Below, in pieces: positions 37,996 to 47,217 of a stretch of DNA of 64,000 bases. Origin of the DNA: Rhizobium ecuadorense (GTDB taxonomy: Bacteria > Pseudomonadota > Alphaproteobacteria > Rhizobiales > Rhizobiaceae); contig NZ_LFIO01000381.1 of NCBI RefSeq assembly GCF_001187535.1, positions 186,001 to 250,000 of the forward strand, written 5' to 3'. The position numbers were made by a program, and so were the translations under genes. The notes below the pieces were generated by a model that saw only the letters and a program-made list of their open reading frames with translations, did no database searches and had not been told where the DNA came from. Each line of letters opens with the position of its first letter. Positions within the stretch are counted from its first letter, which is position 1.

Positions 37996-38721
37996 ATGGA
38001 TATGGAGCAGGACACGGTGCCATCGGCAAGGGAAGGCGAGGGCGCACGAACCCTGCTGCTGCCCAGCACGCCGGGCGAGGTCACCAATACGCTCATTCAT
38101 TATTACCGCGGCGAACTGGGTCGGATGACGAGCTGGCGCGACCGCATCGACCGGACGTCGAACTGGGCGATCACCGTGGTGGCAGCTCTGCTCTCGGTGT
38201 CGCTGTCGACGCCGACCTCGCATCACGGCGTGCTGTTGTTCGGGATAATGCTGGTGACGCTGCTTCTGATGATCGAGGCACGGCGCTACCGCTTCTTCGA
38301 TATCTACCGCGCCCGCATCCGGCAGATCGAGCGCTGCTATTTCGCGCAAATCCTAGCACCGGACGCCAAGGCCGGCAGCGAATGGGGAGAGGTGGTCGCC
38401 AATAGTTTGCGTCACCCGCGCTTCCTGCTCAGCTATTCGGAAGCAATGCACCGTCGTCTCAAACGCAATTATGGTTGGATGTATTTCATCTTGTTCCTCG
38501 CCTGGTGCCTGAAGATTTCGACGCCGAAACTCCAGACGGAGGGCGTGCAGGCGCTGCAGGCGCACTCATGGAGCTATGTCATCGACAATGCCGTGCTCGG
38601 GCCGGTTCCCGGCCTTGCGGTCATCGCAATCGTCGTCGCCTTTTATCTCGGCATTCTTTGTTTCGCCCTGCGTGCGGATCGCGACGAGGGCGAATTCGGC
38701 CATGGCGAGGCGCATGTCTGA
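37996..38721 (+). CDS. DUF2270 integral membrane protein
   Basis: 241 residues. The stretch HYYRGELGRMTSWRDRIDRTSNWAITVVAALLSVSLST and the later EARRYRFFDIYRARIRQIERCY match the DUF2270 family. Four hydrophobic segments are visible: two near residues 58-90 and one each near 160-175 and 205-225. GGGAGGA lies before ATG 37996. Function of the family is unknown; it is expressed divergently from the methyltransferase gene. Confidence 0.85.
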   Translation: MDMEQDTVPSAREGEGARTLLLPSTPGEVTNTLIHYYRGELGRMTSWRDRIDRTSNWAITVVAALLSVSLSTPTSHHGVLLFGIMLVTLLLMIEARRYRFFDIYRARIRQIERCYFAQILAPDAKAGSEWGEVVANSLRHPRFLLSYSEAMHRRLKRNYGWMYFILFLAWCLKISTPKLQTEGVQALQAHSWSYVIDNAVLGPVPGLAVIAIVVAFYLGILCFALRADRDEGEFGHGEAHV

Positions 38722-38737
38722 TGCTGAGCATGCCGGA

Positions 38738-39004
38738 TCAATGCAGGATGAACTCTCCCTTCAGCGCCCGCCACTCGGTCGCCGAGATCAGCTTGCGGTG
38801 GATGTAGCGCACCGAATGCAGCGGTCCGTCGAGCTTCTCTTCCCAGAATTTCAGGAAGCCGCGCATTTCGGGGAAATCGGGGGCGAGATCATATTCCTGC
38901 CAGACATATGTCTGCAGAATCGCCGGATGATCCGGCAGGTGGTAGAGGATCTGGGCGGTTGTCAGACCATAGCCCTGCAGTTGTTTTTCCATGTCCTTGT
39001 GCAT
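38738..39004 (-). CDS. usg: Usg family protein
   Basis: About 88 residues. The stretch LQGYGLTTAQILYHLPDHPAILQTYVWQEYDLAPDFP, then FWEEKLDGPLHSVRYIHR, is the small alphaproteobacterial Usg family, whose function is unclear. GTG 39013 and ATG 38992 are other possible starts. It stands alone between a DUF2270 gene and an amino-acid ABC operon. Confidence 0.85.
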   Translation of the reverse strand: MHKDMEKQLQGYGLTTAQILYHLPDHPAILQTYVWQEYDLAPDFPEMRGFLKFWEEKLDGPLHSVRYIHRKLISATEWRALKGEFILH

Positions 39005-39130
39005 CGTGTTCACTTCTTCTCGTTCCCACTCGCGCGCTTGTTAGCGCTACGTGATATGGAAACATGCGAGTGGTTAACGGAAGCTTTACAGATACTTCAT
39101 AAAAGGACAATTCATTTTTGATATCAATGG

Positions 39131-39162
39131 CTTGGCAGCATCGATCCGAGAGTGCTGCCAAG
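39131..39162 (-). terminator. Hairpin at the end of the amino-acid ABC operon
   Basis: A perfect 10-bp stem, CTTGGCAGCA (39131-39140) with TGCTGCCAAG (39153-39162), lies just past the last permease gene. The tail is not strongly U-rich. Confidence 0.6.
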
Positions 39163-39176
39163 TCCGGCCGAATTCA

Positions 39177-40007
39177 TCAACGCTTGAGATGCCGGGTCAA
39201 GCGGCGTTCGATCCAAGCCCAGAGGTGGCGTAGCGCTTCGACGATGGTGAGGTAGAAGATCGCCGCCCAGAGATAGGTCTGATAGTCGAAGGTGCGGGAG
39301 AAGGCGTAGCGGGTTTCGCCCATCAGATCGAGTACGGTGATGATGGCAACGACCGCCGAGCCCTTGATCAAAAGGATGATCTCGTTGCCATAGGGGCGCA
39401 ACGCGACGATGAGAGCCTGCGGCAGAACGATCTTGCGGAAGGCGATGAACTTGTGGATGCCGAGGGCGGCTGCCGCCTCGCGCTGGCCGTGCGGTACGCT
39501 CTCGATGGCGCCGCGCAGGATTTCCGCCTGATAGGCCGCGGTATTGATGGTCATGGCAAAAAGGCCGCAATACCAGGCTTCGCGGAAGAACCACCAGATG
39601 CCGACGGTCTCAAGCTGCGGCCGGAATACGCCGAGGCCGTAATAGACCAGGAACAGCTGGGCAAGCAGCGGCGTGCCGCGGAAGAAATAGATATAGCCGT
39701 AGGCGAGCGCATTCAGCACCCGGTTCTTCGACATGCGCGCCGCGGCAAGCGGCAGCGACAGAACTGCGCCGCAGATGACAGAAATGAAAACGAGGCTGAG
39801 TGTAACCCCGAGACCGTGGAGATAGCGCGGTCCGTAGCGGGTGAATTTTTCCGGATCCCAGCCGTTGACCACGGAGATCACCAGCAGCGCGCCGAATACT
39901 GCCCAGACGGCGACGAAAATATAGCCGGCCATACGCGCCGGCGTCATCGGCTTCATCACTTCGCGAGGTGCGGGCTGCGGCGGGATCAGCGTTTCGGCGT
40001 AGCTCAT
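39177..40007 (-). CDS. Polar amino-acid ABC transporter permease, HisM type
   Basis: 276 residues. The membrane core shows GLGVTLSLVFISVICGAVLSLPLAA and the EAA-type loop REAAAALGIHKFIAFRKIVLPQAL, characteristic of His/Arg/Lys permeases. ATG 40007 has GGAGGT upstream and overlaps the previous permease stop by 4 bp. It probably pairs with the HisQ-type permease and the binding protein of this operon for import of a basic amino acid or opine-like compound. Confidence 0.9.
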   Translation of the reverse strand: MSYAETLIPPQPAPREVMKPMTPARMAGYIFVAVWAVFGALLVISVVNGWDPEKFTRYGPRYLHGLGVTLSLVFISVICGAVLSLPLAAARMSKNRVLNALAYGYIYFFRGTPLLAQLFLVYYGLGVFRPQLETVGIWWFFREAWYCGLFAMTINTAAYQAEILRGAIESVPHGQREAAAALGIHKFIAFRKIVLPQALIVALRPYGNEIILLIKGSAVVAIITVLDLMGETRYAFSRTFDYQTYLWAAIFYLTIVEALRHLWAWIERRLTRHLKR

Positions 40008-40810
40008 CGGCGGACCTCCGAACGTCTGGCCCATCGCTCGACATAGACGAGCAGAAAGGAGGAGAGGATGGCGAGCACCAGATAGAGGCAGCAGGCCAGG
40101 CCATAAAAGAAGAAGGGTTCTTTGGTCACGCGCACGGCGACACTCGTCTGGCGCAGGATGTCGGCAAGGCTGATGATCGAGACGTAGGAAGTGTCCTTCA
40201 GGAGCACCATCCAGAGGTTCGTCAGGCCCGGCAGCGCGATCCGCACGAGCTGCGGCAGGATGATCAGGCGCAGCGTGCGGCCGTGATGCAGCCCAAGCGC
40301 ATCGCCTGCTTCATACTGCCCCTTGGGAATGGCGCGAAAGGCCGAGAGCAGCACTTCCGAACAGTAGGCAGAAAAAACCACCGAAAGCGCGATGACGCCG
40401 GCGAGGAAGGCGTTGATTTCGACCGGCGGCCCGTCATAACCGACGAAGGTCAGCAGAGACTGGATCAGCATCTGCATGCCGTAATAGATGATGAAGAGAG
40501 TCAGAAGTTCCGGCAGGCCGCGGAAGATCGTCGTGTAGATGCCGGCCGCCAGTCGCAGCGGCTTTTCTTCCGACTGCTGGCCGAGCGCCACCAGAAAGCC
40601 GATGGCGAGGCCGATCGGCAGGGTGACGATCGCCACCGAAACGGTGACCTGCAGGCCAAGAGCGATCTCGTCGCCCCAGCCGGTATCGCCACAGGCAAGG
40701 ATCGTCGACTGACCTAACCAGGTAAAGATGCCAACGGGTCCGCACAGCGGATCGAAAATGTGCACAAGTGAGCTCCAGAAGGAGCCGAACGCGGAAAATA
40801 ATCCGCCCAT
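40004..40810 (-). CDS. Polar amino-acid ABC transporter permease, HisQ type
   Basis: 268 residues. Core EIALGLQVTVSVAIVTLPIGLAIGF, then FRGLPELLTLFIIYYG and the EAA-type loop YEAGDALGLHHGRTLRLIILPQL. ATG 40810 has a GAGGGG site; the 14 residues before it in a longer frame are unlikely. A strong hairpin lies between the binding-protein gene and this gene, so the permeases are likely expressed less than the binding protein. No ATPase gene lies in the operon. Confidence 0.9.
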   Translation of the reverse strand: MGGLFSAFGSFWSSLVHIFDPLCGPVGIFTWLGQSTILACGDTGWGDEIALGLQVTVSVAIVTLPIGLAIGFLVALGQQSEEKPLRLAAGIYTTIFRGLPELLTLFIIYYGMQMLIQSLLTFVGYDGPPVEINAFLAGVIALSVVFSAYCSEVLLSAFRAIPKGQYEAGDALGLHHGRTLRLIILPQLVRIALPGLTNLWMVLLKDTSYVSIISLADILRQTSVAVRVTKEPFFFYGLACCLYLVLAILSSFLLVYVERWARRSEVRR

Positions 40811-40860
40811 GCGTGAATTCCCCTCACGGCTTTTGCCGTTTTGATCTTGCAATCTTTGTC

Positions 40861-40896
40861 AAACAAAAATGGCGGAAGAGCAAGCCTTCCGCCATT
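40861..40896 (-). terminator. Attenuating hairpin between binding protein and permeases
   Basis: Perfect 11-bp stem AATGGCGGAAG/CTTCCGCCATT (40868-40896) with a 7-nt loop and a U-rich tail in minus orientation. It lies in an operon, so it probably lets most transcription stop after the binding-protein gene. Confidence 0.75.
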
Positions 40897-40923
40897 ACCT
40901 TGATCGGCCAGATAGCGAATTTC

Positions 40924-41697
40924 TTATTCGCCGTAAACGTCGAAGTCGAAGTACTTGTCCTGGATCTTCTTGTATTCACCGCTGGCGCGGATCGCAGCGA
41001 TTGCCGTGTTCAGCTTTTCCTTGAGCGGATCACCCTTGCGGATGGCAATGCCTGCGCCGTTGCCGTTGATTTCCTTGTCGACCGGCAGGGTCGTCAGGAT
41101 CTTGCAGCAGGCGCCGGCGTCGGACTTGACCCATTCGGAGAGAACGACGACGTCGTCGATGACGGCGTCGACACGGCCGCTGGCAACGTCGAGCTTGTAT
41201 TCGTCAGCTGTGGGATAGAGCTTGAGCTCGGTGTCGGCCAGATGCTTTTCGGCATAGTTGGCGTGCGTCGTGGAGGTCTGCGCGCCGATCACCTTGCCTT
41301 TGAGGCCGGCAACGTCAGCGATCTTCGAATCCTTCGGCACGGCGATGGCCGGCGGGGTGTTGTAGTACTTGTTGGAGAAGTCGACGAGTTTCAGACGCTC
41401 CGGCGTGATCGACATGGAGGAAACGATCATGTCGAACTTCTTGGCGTTGAGCGCCGGAATGATGCCATCCCAGTCGGTGCTGACGAAGGAGCATTCGGCT
41501 TTCATCTCGGCGCAGAGTGCTTTGGTGATGTCGATGTCGAAGCCCTGGATCGTGCCGCTGGCGTCGACGAATTCGAAGGGCGGATAGGTCGAATCGGTGC
41601 CGATCACATACTTCTCGCCATCGGCCATGGCCGAGCCGGCGAAAAGGGACATTGCCGCGATCGAGGCTGCCGCGAAAATACGGGTGGAGATATGCAT
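40924..41697 (-). CDS. Amino-acid ABC transporter periplasmic binding protein
   Basis: 257 residues. Signal peptide about 1-25 (ISTRIFAAASIAAMSLFAGSAMA). The mature part begins KYVIGTDSTYPPFEF with GFDIDITKALC, then DWDGIIPALNAKKFDMIVSSMSITPERLK, the pattern of the Lys/Arg/Orn/octopine family of binding proteins. It is the first gene of the operon, with two permeases behind it. The ligand should be a basic amino acid or similar, not fixed by sequence. Confidence 0.92.
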   Translation of the reverse strand: MHISTRIFAAASIAAMSLFAGSAMADGEKYVIGTDSTYPPFEFVDASGTIQGFDIDITKALCAEMKAECSFVSTDWDGIIPALNAKKFDMIVSSMSITPERLKLVDFSNKYYNTPPAIAVPKDSKIADVAGLKGKVIGAQTSTTHANYAEKHLADTELKLYPTADEYKLDVASGRVDAVIDDVVVLSEWVKSDAGACCKILTTLPVDKEINGNGAGIAIRKGDPLKEKLNTAIAAIRASGEYKKIQDKYFDFDVYGE

Positions 41698-42027
41698 GAG
41701 GATCCTCTCTGTTGGTAGCCGCCGCTCTTTTTCTCGTGGGCTGACGGCCGCAGTTCAACGGTACCGAGACCGCCTTGCGGCGATAATCAGACTTTTTTTC
41801 AGGGAATTGCAACACAAATCCCACCGCAATTGGGCGGTGCAAATAGCAGGCGAGATGAACCTCGGCAGACTGCAACATTCACGCGAGGTTAATCCTCGGC
41901 TTCCTAGAACCGGAACAAATCGGCGCTTCGGCGATTGCCATTTCGCCGTTTCGCCTCATTGCGACGCTAGGGGCGGAAGCAGGGCCTGTCGGCCTTCAGG
42001 AAGCTCAAACAGGATCGAGGAAACCCG
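41698..42027. other. Divergent promoter region, binding protein and OmpA-like genes
   Basis: 330 bp without a gene. An A/T-rich tract near 41786-41800 may be part of the promoter of the amino-acid transporter (minus strand). No clear operator or repeat was seen. Confidence 0.4.
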
Positions 42028-44223
42028 ATGGGCATGAAATCAAGATTGTTCGCAAGCGCGGCTTTTCCGCTGCTTTCCCTCTCGCTGGCATTCCAGCCGG
42101 CATCGGCAATGGCTGCCGTGCGCGACGTCGCGACGCAGGCACAGGCCGTGCGGCAAGTCGAACAAGGCAGTTTCGAGGTGGCGCAGGACGCGTCTCAGGA
42201 TGCGCCTTCCGATGAGGAGTTGCTGAAGAAGAAGCGTAAGCAGAAGGAAGAGGCTCCGGCCGAAAAGGCACCGGCCGCCGAGCAGCCGAAGGAGGCGCCT
42301 GCCGAAAAGCCGAAGGCCGAGCGCAAGGAGGCACCGGCGCCTGAACCCAAGGCAGAGCCGGAACCGCCGAAGGCCGAAGCGCCGAAGGAAAAACCCGCGC
42401 CGCAAGCCGAAAGCAAACCCGAACGGAAAGCCAAGCAGGAAGCTCAGCCCGAGGCAAAGCCGGAGGCCGCGCCGCAGCAGGAGCAGCCGGTAACGCAGGA
42501 GAAGCCGAGGAAGCCGAAGAAGCAGGCGGAGCCGGAGGCTCAGCCGCAGTCCGAACAGCAGCCGGCAGCAAAGGAAGCTCAGCCGGAGACGGATCAGGCG
42601 CAGCCGGAAGCCAAGCCGGAAGGCGGCAAGCGGGCCAAAGGGCAGGACAAGGCTCAGGGCAAAGATAAAGCTAAGGGCAAGGCCGAGACCGCCGCTCCCG
42701 AGGCTGTGACGCCGGCCGAGGAGCAGGCCAAGCCCGAAGTCAAGCCGGAGGCAAAACCCGCCGCCGAGGCGCCGGCTGAGAAGAAGCCGGCAAAGGGTGA
42801 AGCCGCAGCACCCGCGGAGAAGCCGATCGAAGGCAAGCCGACCGAAAGTAAAGCGCCCGAGGACAAAGCGGCGGCACCAGAGGCCGCACCCGCCGAAAAG
42901 CCGAAGGACGGCACCGCGGCAAAGCCTGCCGGCGAGCAGCCTGCCGGCGAGAAGCCGGCCGCGCCTGCGACCGACACTGCCCAGCCACTGCCGGATGCCA
43001 GCGGCGGCAAGCAGGTGGAACAGGCCATTCCTGCGCCGGAAAAGGCTTCACCCGAAGAGCTGGAGCGTCGCAAGAAGATCGCCGCAGATCCGGCCAAGAG
43101 CAACGAGACCGTCGTGCTGCCGGTCGAAAACGGTGCCGCCGTACTCGACAGCGACAAGGATGCCGACCGCAGCAAGGGCCGGGAAGGCCGCCGGGATCGC
43201 GACAGGCAGCGCGCCGATAGCCAGGAGGTGAAGGTGCCGACCTCGGATGCCGATGCGCAGGCCGCCAGCGGCGCCAAGGCGCCGACGATCAAGCTCGAGG
43301 CGGTAACCAGCGAGAAGGGCAAGAAGCTCGATGCGCGGCCGCAATTCGTCCGCCCCGATGGCGCGCGCGTCGACGACAGCACCGACGACAATCGTGTAAT
43401 CATCCAATACGACAATCGGGTGATCGTGCGTGGCGACGACGACAGGCGGTTCCTGCGCGACGGCGAACGGCCGAGCTACGAGGAGCTGTCGGGCGATCGC
43501 TACCGCGAAACGATCACGCGGCCGGAGGGTTACCGCATCGTGACGATCCGCAACCGCTATGGCGACATCATTCAGCGGTCGCGCGTCGATGCCCGCGGGC
43601 GCGAGCATGTGCTCTATTATTCGCAGGACCTCTACGAAGATCCGGACCGCGACTATTTCGAGGATCCGGGCGCCGACCTGCCGCCGATGCGTCTGCGCGT
43701 GCCGCTCAGCGATTACATCATCGATACCCGCAGTGATCCGGACCGGGATTACTACGAGTTCCTGAGCGAGCCACCCGTCGAGCCGGTGGAGCGTGTCTAC
43801 TCGCTTGACGAAGTGAAGTATTCGGCCCGCATCCGCGACAAGGTGCGCCGCATCGACCTCGACACGATCACCTTCGCGACCGGCAGCGCCGATATCCCGA
43901 TGACGCAGGCGCGCACCCTGCGCAAGGTTGCCGATGCGATCAGCCAGGTGTTGAAGAAGGATCCGAGCGAGACCTTCCTGATCGAAGGCCATACGGATGC
44001 CGTCGGGACCGATCAGAGCAATCTGATCCTCTCCGACCAGCGTGCGGAATCGGTCGCCAACGTGCTCTCCGACGTCTACGGCATCCCGCCGGAGAACCTG
44101 GCGACACAGGGCTATGGCGAGCAATATCTGAAGGTCAATACGTCGGGCCCCGAACAGGAAAACCGCCGCGTCACCGTCCGCCGCGTCACGCCGCTGGTTC
44201 GTCCGGTGGCTGCCAACCAGTAA
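42028..44223 (+). CDS. OmpA-family protein with long Pro/Ala/Lys/Glu-rich linker
   Basis: 731 residues. Signal peptide about 1-29 (FPLLSLSLAFQPASAMA). About residues 70-350 are a low-complexity stretch of EAPAEK, KPEAKPE and QPEA units, likely unfolded and able to span the periplasm. Then comes a folded region rich in Arg, Asp and Tyr, with a VIIQYDNRVIV motif (about 450-610), and finally an OmpA/MotB peptidoglycan-binding domain ITFATGSADIP...EGHTDAVGT (about 610-725). It probably ties the cell wall to an envelope structure. The long linker makes it larger than typical OmpA proteins. A terminator follows. Confidence 0.9.
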   Translation: MGMKSRLFASAAFPLLSLSLAFQPASAMAAVRDVATQAQAVRQVEQGSFEVAQDASQDAPSDEELLKKKRKQKEEAPAEKAPAAEQPKEAPAEKPKAERKEAPAPEPKAEPEPPKAEAPKEKPAPQAESKPERKAKQEAQPEAKPEAAPQQEQPVTQEKPRKPKKQAEPEAQPQSEQQPAAKEAQPETDQAQPEAKPEGGKRAKGQDKAQGKDKAKGKAETAAPEAVTPAEEQAKPEVKPEAKPAAEAPAEKKPAKGEAAAPAEKPIEGKPTESKAPEDKAAAPEAAPAEKPKDGTAAKPAGEQPAGEKPAAPATDTAQPLPDASGGKQVEQAIPAPEKASPEELERRKKIAADPAKSNETVVLPVENGAAVLDSDKDADRSKGREGRRDRDRQRADSQEVKVPTSDADAQAASGAKAPTIKLEAVTSEKGKKLDARPQFVRPDGARVDDSTDDNRVIIQYDNRVIVRGDDDRRFLRDGERPSYEELSGDRYRETITRPEGYRIVTIRNRYGDIIQRSRVDARGREHVLYYSQDLYEDPDRDYFEDPGADLPPMRLRVPLSDYIIDTRSDPDRDYYEFLSEPPVEPVERVYSLDEVKYSARIRDKVRRIDLDTITFATGSADIPMTQARTLRKVADAISQVLKKDPSETFLIEGHTDAVGTDQSNLILSDQRAESVANVLSDVYGIPPENLATQGYGEQYLKVNTSGPEQENRRVTVRRVTPLVRPVAANQ

Positions 44224-44230
44224 ATACCGT

Positions 44231-44258
44231 TGCCCCTCTCCATTCGTGGGGAGGGGCA
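44231..44258 (+). terminator. Intrinsic terminator after the OmpA-like gene
   Basis: TGCCCCTC (44231-44238) pairs with GAGGGGCA (44251-44258), extended inward by C-G pairs around an ATTCGT loop, followed by a short T-containing tract. Confidence 0.65.
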
Positions 44259-44311
44259 TCTTGTTGGCTGAGGGCGGCCGTAGATTATCTGCCGCCCTCA
44301 TCCCACCGGTT

Positions 44312-45070
44312 CTACTCGCCGGCTTTCCCAGCCGCCTTTTCGATGACGTCGGCGACCTTTTCTGCTTGGGATGCGAAGACGGCGTGGCTTGCCTTGATCT
44401 CGGTCACCTCGCTGCCGGCTCGTTTGGCCATGTCGCGCTCCAATTCGGGGTTGATGGCGCGATCCTCAGTGGCGACGATGGACCAGCTCGGTTTTGTCCG
44501 CCATGCCGGGTCTTTGATTTTGGCGGAAAACGCCTGCTTCGCAGCGAAGACCTGTGACTTTGCCAGGAAGTCGGCGTCTGCTTTTGGAAGATCGGCGGCG
44601 AAATCCGCGGCGAAGGCGCCCGGGTCGAGATAGAGATACTTACCGTCCTTCGTTTCCTTGATATCCATACTGCCGGCCGGCTTGGAGCTGGCGAGACTTA
44701 GCAGGCTTTCACCTTTGTCGGGCTGGAAGGCCGCGACATAGACGAGGCCTGCGACATTGGGGTCGTTTCCGGCTTCGGTAATGACCATGCCGCCATAGCT
44801 GTGGCCGACGAGCAGGCTTGGTCCTTGCTGGAGGTCGAGAACCCGCTTCGTCGCTGCCACATCGTCGTCGAGCGAGGTGATCGGCTCCTGGACGATGGTG
44901 ACGTTGAAGCCGCGCTTCTCGAGAAGCTCCGTCGTCTTGCGCCATCCCGAGCCGTCGGCGAGCGCGCCGTGGACGATGACGATGTTCTTCACCGTGGCAG
45001 CCTCTGCTGCGAAGGCGATGGCGGTGGTGGCGAAGGCAAGGGCTGCGGTGAAAAGAAGACGTCTGTTCAT
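44312..45070 (-). CDS. Exported alpha/beta hydrolase
   Basis: 252 residues. Signal peptide about 1-24 (LLFTAALAFATTAIAFAAEA). The fold shows NIVIVHGALADGSGW, the nucleophile elbow VGHSYGGM with Ser, and a late His in IKASHAVF. The Asp is probably in the VATEDRAI stretch. It belongs to a family of small periplasmic hydrolases often found with oxidative-stress genes. It is followed on the same strand by nothing closely linked; the DipZ-like gene lies upstream with a 53-bp gap and is probably transcribed with it. Confidence 0.88.
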   Translation of the reverse strand: MNRRLLFTAALAFATTAIAFAAEAATVKNIVIVHGALADGSGWRKTTELLEKRGFNVTIVQEPITSLDDDVAATKRVLDLQQGPSLLVGHSYGGMVITEAGNDPNVAGLVYVAAFQPDKGESLLSLASSKPAGSMDIKETKDGKYLYLDPGAFAADFAADLPKADADFLAKSQVFAAKQAFSAKIKDPAWRTKPSWSIVATEDRAINPELERDMAKRAGSEVTEIKASHAVFASQAEKVADVIEKAAGKAGE

Positions 45071-45123
45071 GGGGGATTGCTCCTTTGGTCGTCGTTGAGG
45101 ATCGGAATTGATCGGTCTGCGGC

Positions 45124-46893
45124 TCAGCCGAAGGTGAAGGCGTAGGCCTGCACCCCGGGATCGAGGAAGTGGATCTCGAAATTGCGGGCGCCGACCGTGC
45201 CGGACTGGCGGACGAGCTGATAAAGCCTGGTCGCGGTCACCGTGCCTTTGCCATCGGCATCGATGTCGGAACCGTGGTCCGGCCCGGGCACCTTGCCGTC
45301 GACCGTCACCTGGAAGCGGATCGGCTTGCCGTCGGCGCCAGGCCCGAGGACGAGATGCAGGTCGCGGGCGCTGAAGCGATAGGTGATGCCGCCGCCGGCC
45401 TGATCAAGCGTCGCCTGATCCTTGCCGACAGTCCAGGTTCCCGACAGGCCCCAGCCGTTGAGGCCGGGTTCTGCGATCGAATAGTTTTGCGGGGCGTCGG
45501 CCTGGAGCCCTTCGGGCGAGGCAAAATTCGCCGCCCGTTCGTAGCCGAGATAGGTTTCGCCGGAGCGGATATTGCCGAGGTCCGGAGCTGCTTCCACGCC
45601 CTTGGCATTGGGTGCGACCGGCGCACTTGCCGTCATCTGGCTGCCGGCTTCGCGCAGCAGGTCCTGAATGGCTTTTTCCGTCCTGCCGTAATTGCCTTCG
45701 CCGAAATGGTGGTAGCGGATCTGCCCCTTGGCGTCGATCAGATAGCCGGCAGGCCAGTAGCTGTTTTCGAAGGCGCGCCAGATTTTGTAATCATTGTCGA
45801 TCGCAACGGGATAGCCGATCTGGAAGTTCTCGACCGCCTTCCTGACGTTGTCGATCTTCTTTTCGAAGGCGAATTCCGGCGCGTGGACGCCGATCACCAC
45901 GAGGCCCTGATCCGCGTATTTTTCCGCCCAGCCCCTGACGTAGGGGATCGTGCGAATGCAGTTGATGCAGGAATACGTCCAGAAATCGACGAGCACCACT
46001 TTGCCCCGCAGCTGCTCGTTGGTCAGAGGCTTGGAGTTCAGCCATTCGACCGCGCCGTCGAGCGAAGGGGCATAACCTTCGACCGGCAGATCGCTGAGAA
46101 ACGGCTTCTTTGCATCGGCGATCGTCGCGTCGTTGCTGGCGAGCTCGGAGGGGGCGCCGCCGACGGGCTTTGCATGCAGGCGGTCGAGCACGGCCTGTTC
46201 CAGCGAGGCGGTGCTGGCATAGGAAAGCCGCGCCAGCAGGCTGGTGTCGAGGCCAAGCGCTATGATGGCGACGCCCGCGAGTACCGCAGCACCGAGTCCC
46301 TGGCGAATCCGGTCTCCAAAGCCGAGCGACCGTTTCATGGCCGCGAATATCCTGCCGCCGACAAGCAGGGCGACGGCAAGCGAGGTCGCAGCACCGGCGG
46401 CATAGGCGGCCAGCAGGAAGGTCGTCTGCAGATTGGCGCCCTGCAGGGCGGCGCCGGTGAGGACAAGGCCGAGAATCGGCCCGGCGCAGGGCGCCCAGAG
46501 CAGGCCGGTGGCGACGCCGAGGATGAGGGCGCTCTTGACCGTCGGCGCGGCGCGTCCACTGCCGCTGGCAACCATATTGTTGCCGAGATCGACGATCGGG
46601 CGGGCAAGGGTGCTTGCGAAGCGCGGCGAAAGCAGGCTGGCGCCGAAGAGCGCCAGCAGGACGATCGCGGCAAGGCGGCCATATTCGTTGGCGCGAATGA
46701 CCCAGCTGCCGCCGACCGCAGCCAGCGTGGCGACCAGGGCGAAGGTGGCGGCCATGCCCGCCAGCATCGGCAGCGTGCTCCTGACGAAGGGCTGGCCGGC
46801 GCGGGCGAAGACGAAGGGCAAGATCGGGAGGATGCAGGGGCTGAGGATCGTCAGCGCGCCTCCGAGATAGGCAATGATCAGAAGTGTCATCAT
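45124..46893 (-). CDS. DipZ-like CcdA/thioredoxin fusion with C-terminal beta domain
   Basis: 589 residues. N-terminal CcdA/DsbD-type membrane domain (YLGGALTILSPCILPILPF and GLLWAPCAGPILGLVL, each with a redox Cys). Next a TlpA/thioredoxin-like domain with FWTYSCINCIRTIPYVRGW (Cys pair at about 312/315), and a C-terminal beta domain (YLGYERAANFASPEG and following). Electrons pass from cytoplasmic thioredoxin across the membrane to periplasmic disulfides or peroxides. The C-terminal module is typical of DipZ proteins. Start ATG 46893 or 46890. Confidence 0.9.
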   Translation of the reverse strand: MMTLLIIAYLGGALTILSPCILPILPFVFARAGQPFVRSTLPMLAGMAATFALVATLAAVGGSWVIRANEYGRLAAIVLLALFGASLLSPRFASTLARPIVDLGNNMVASGSGRAAPTVKSALILGVATGLLWAPCAGPILGLVLTGAALQGANLQTTFLLAAYAAGAATSLAVALLVGGRIFAAMKRSLGFGDRIRQGLGAAVLAGVAIIALGLDTSLLARLSYASTASLEQAVLDRLHAKPVGGAPSELASNDATIADAKKPFLSDLPVEGYAPSLDGAVEWLNSKPLTNEQLRGKVVLVDFWTYSCINCIRTIPYVRGWAEKYADQGLVVIGVHAPEFAFEKKIDNVRKAVENFQIGYPVAIDNDYKIWRAFENSYWPAGYLIDAKGQIRYHHFGEGNYGRTEKAIQDLLREAGSQMTASAPVAPNAKGVEAAPDLGNIRSGETYLGYERAANFASPEGLQADAPQNYSIAEPGLNGWGLSGTWTVGKDQATLDQAGGGITYRFSARDLHLVLGPGADGKPIRFQVTVDGKVPGPDHGSDIDADGKGTVTATRLYQLVRQSGTVGARNFEIHFLDPGVQAYAFTFG

Positions 46894-47217
46894 CGTTTCC
46901 TTTGAAACCGATTGATCGGGCTCTGGACGGCGATGGGCCTGAACCAGCAACGGCGGGGATATGGCCGGGCGGACGTATCCCGGATGTGTCCGGTTTTTCG
47001 GGAAAATGTACCGAAGTGTTGCTGATCAGCTTGGCCGATACAAAGCGACACAAACCGGCGTCGCGACGGCGGCCAACGATGAAAATGGCGCGATTGTATC
47101 AGAATGTGTCCCGGCGGCCGGAAGTTACATCAGCATTCAATAATGGTCGCTCATGACATATCGCTGATACAAGTGGAACGTCTTTTGAGGACGTGATTCA
47201 TTCGACAGGAGAGACCG
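46894..47217. other. Divergent control region, DipZ-like and hydrolase genes
   Basis: 324 bp. It contains several ATGT(A/C)CCG or ATGTGTCC half-sites (46984-46993, 47007-47013, 47104-47114) and the motif at 46992-47009 that recurs before ohr. No gene is supported. Confidence 0.45.
46992..47009. promoter_or_regulatory. Candidate operator shared with ohr region
   Basis: GGTTTTTCGGGAAAATGT, an imperfect palindrome (TTTTTCGGGAAAA). A close match (GGTTTTGTACGAGAAAATGT) lies at 50454-50473. It may bind the response regulator encoded at 48367, but this is untested. Confidence 0.3.

Noticed and set aside
42460..42960. Tandem-looking repeats, possible CRISPR or VNTR
   Set aside because: They are irregular codon-level repeats of a Pro/Ala/Lys/Glu-rich linker in one reading frame, with no constant repeat and spacer.
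43048..44301. 417-codon minus-strand frame
   Set aside because: It is antisense to the OmpA-like gene; composition reflects the mirrored codon bias.
45169..46905. 578-codon plus-strand frame
   Set aside because: It is antisense to the DipZ-like gene, which has clear CcdA and thioredoxin motifs.
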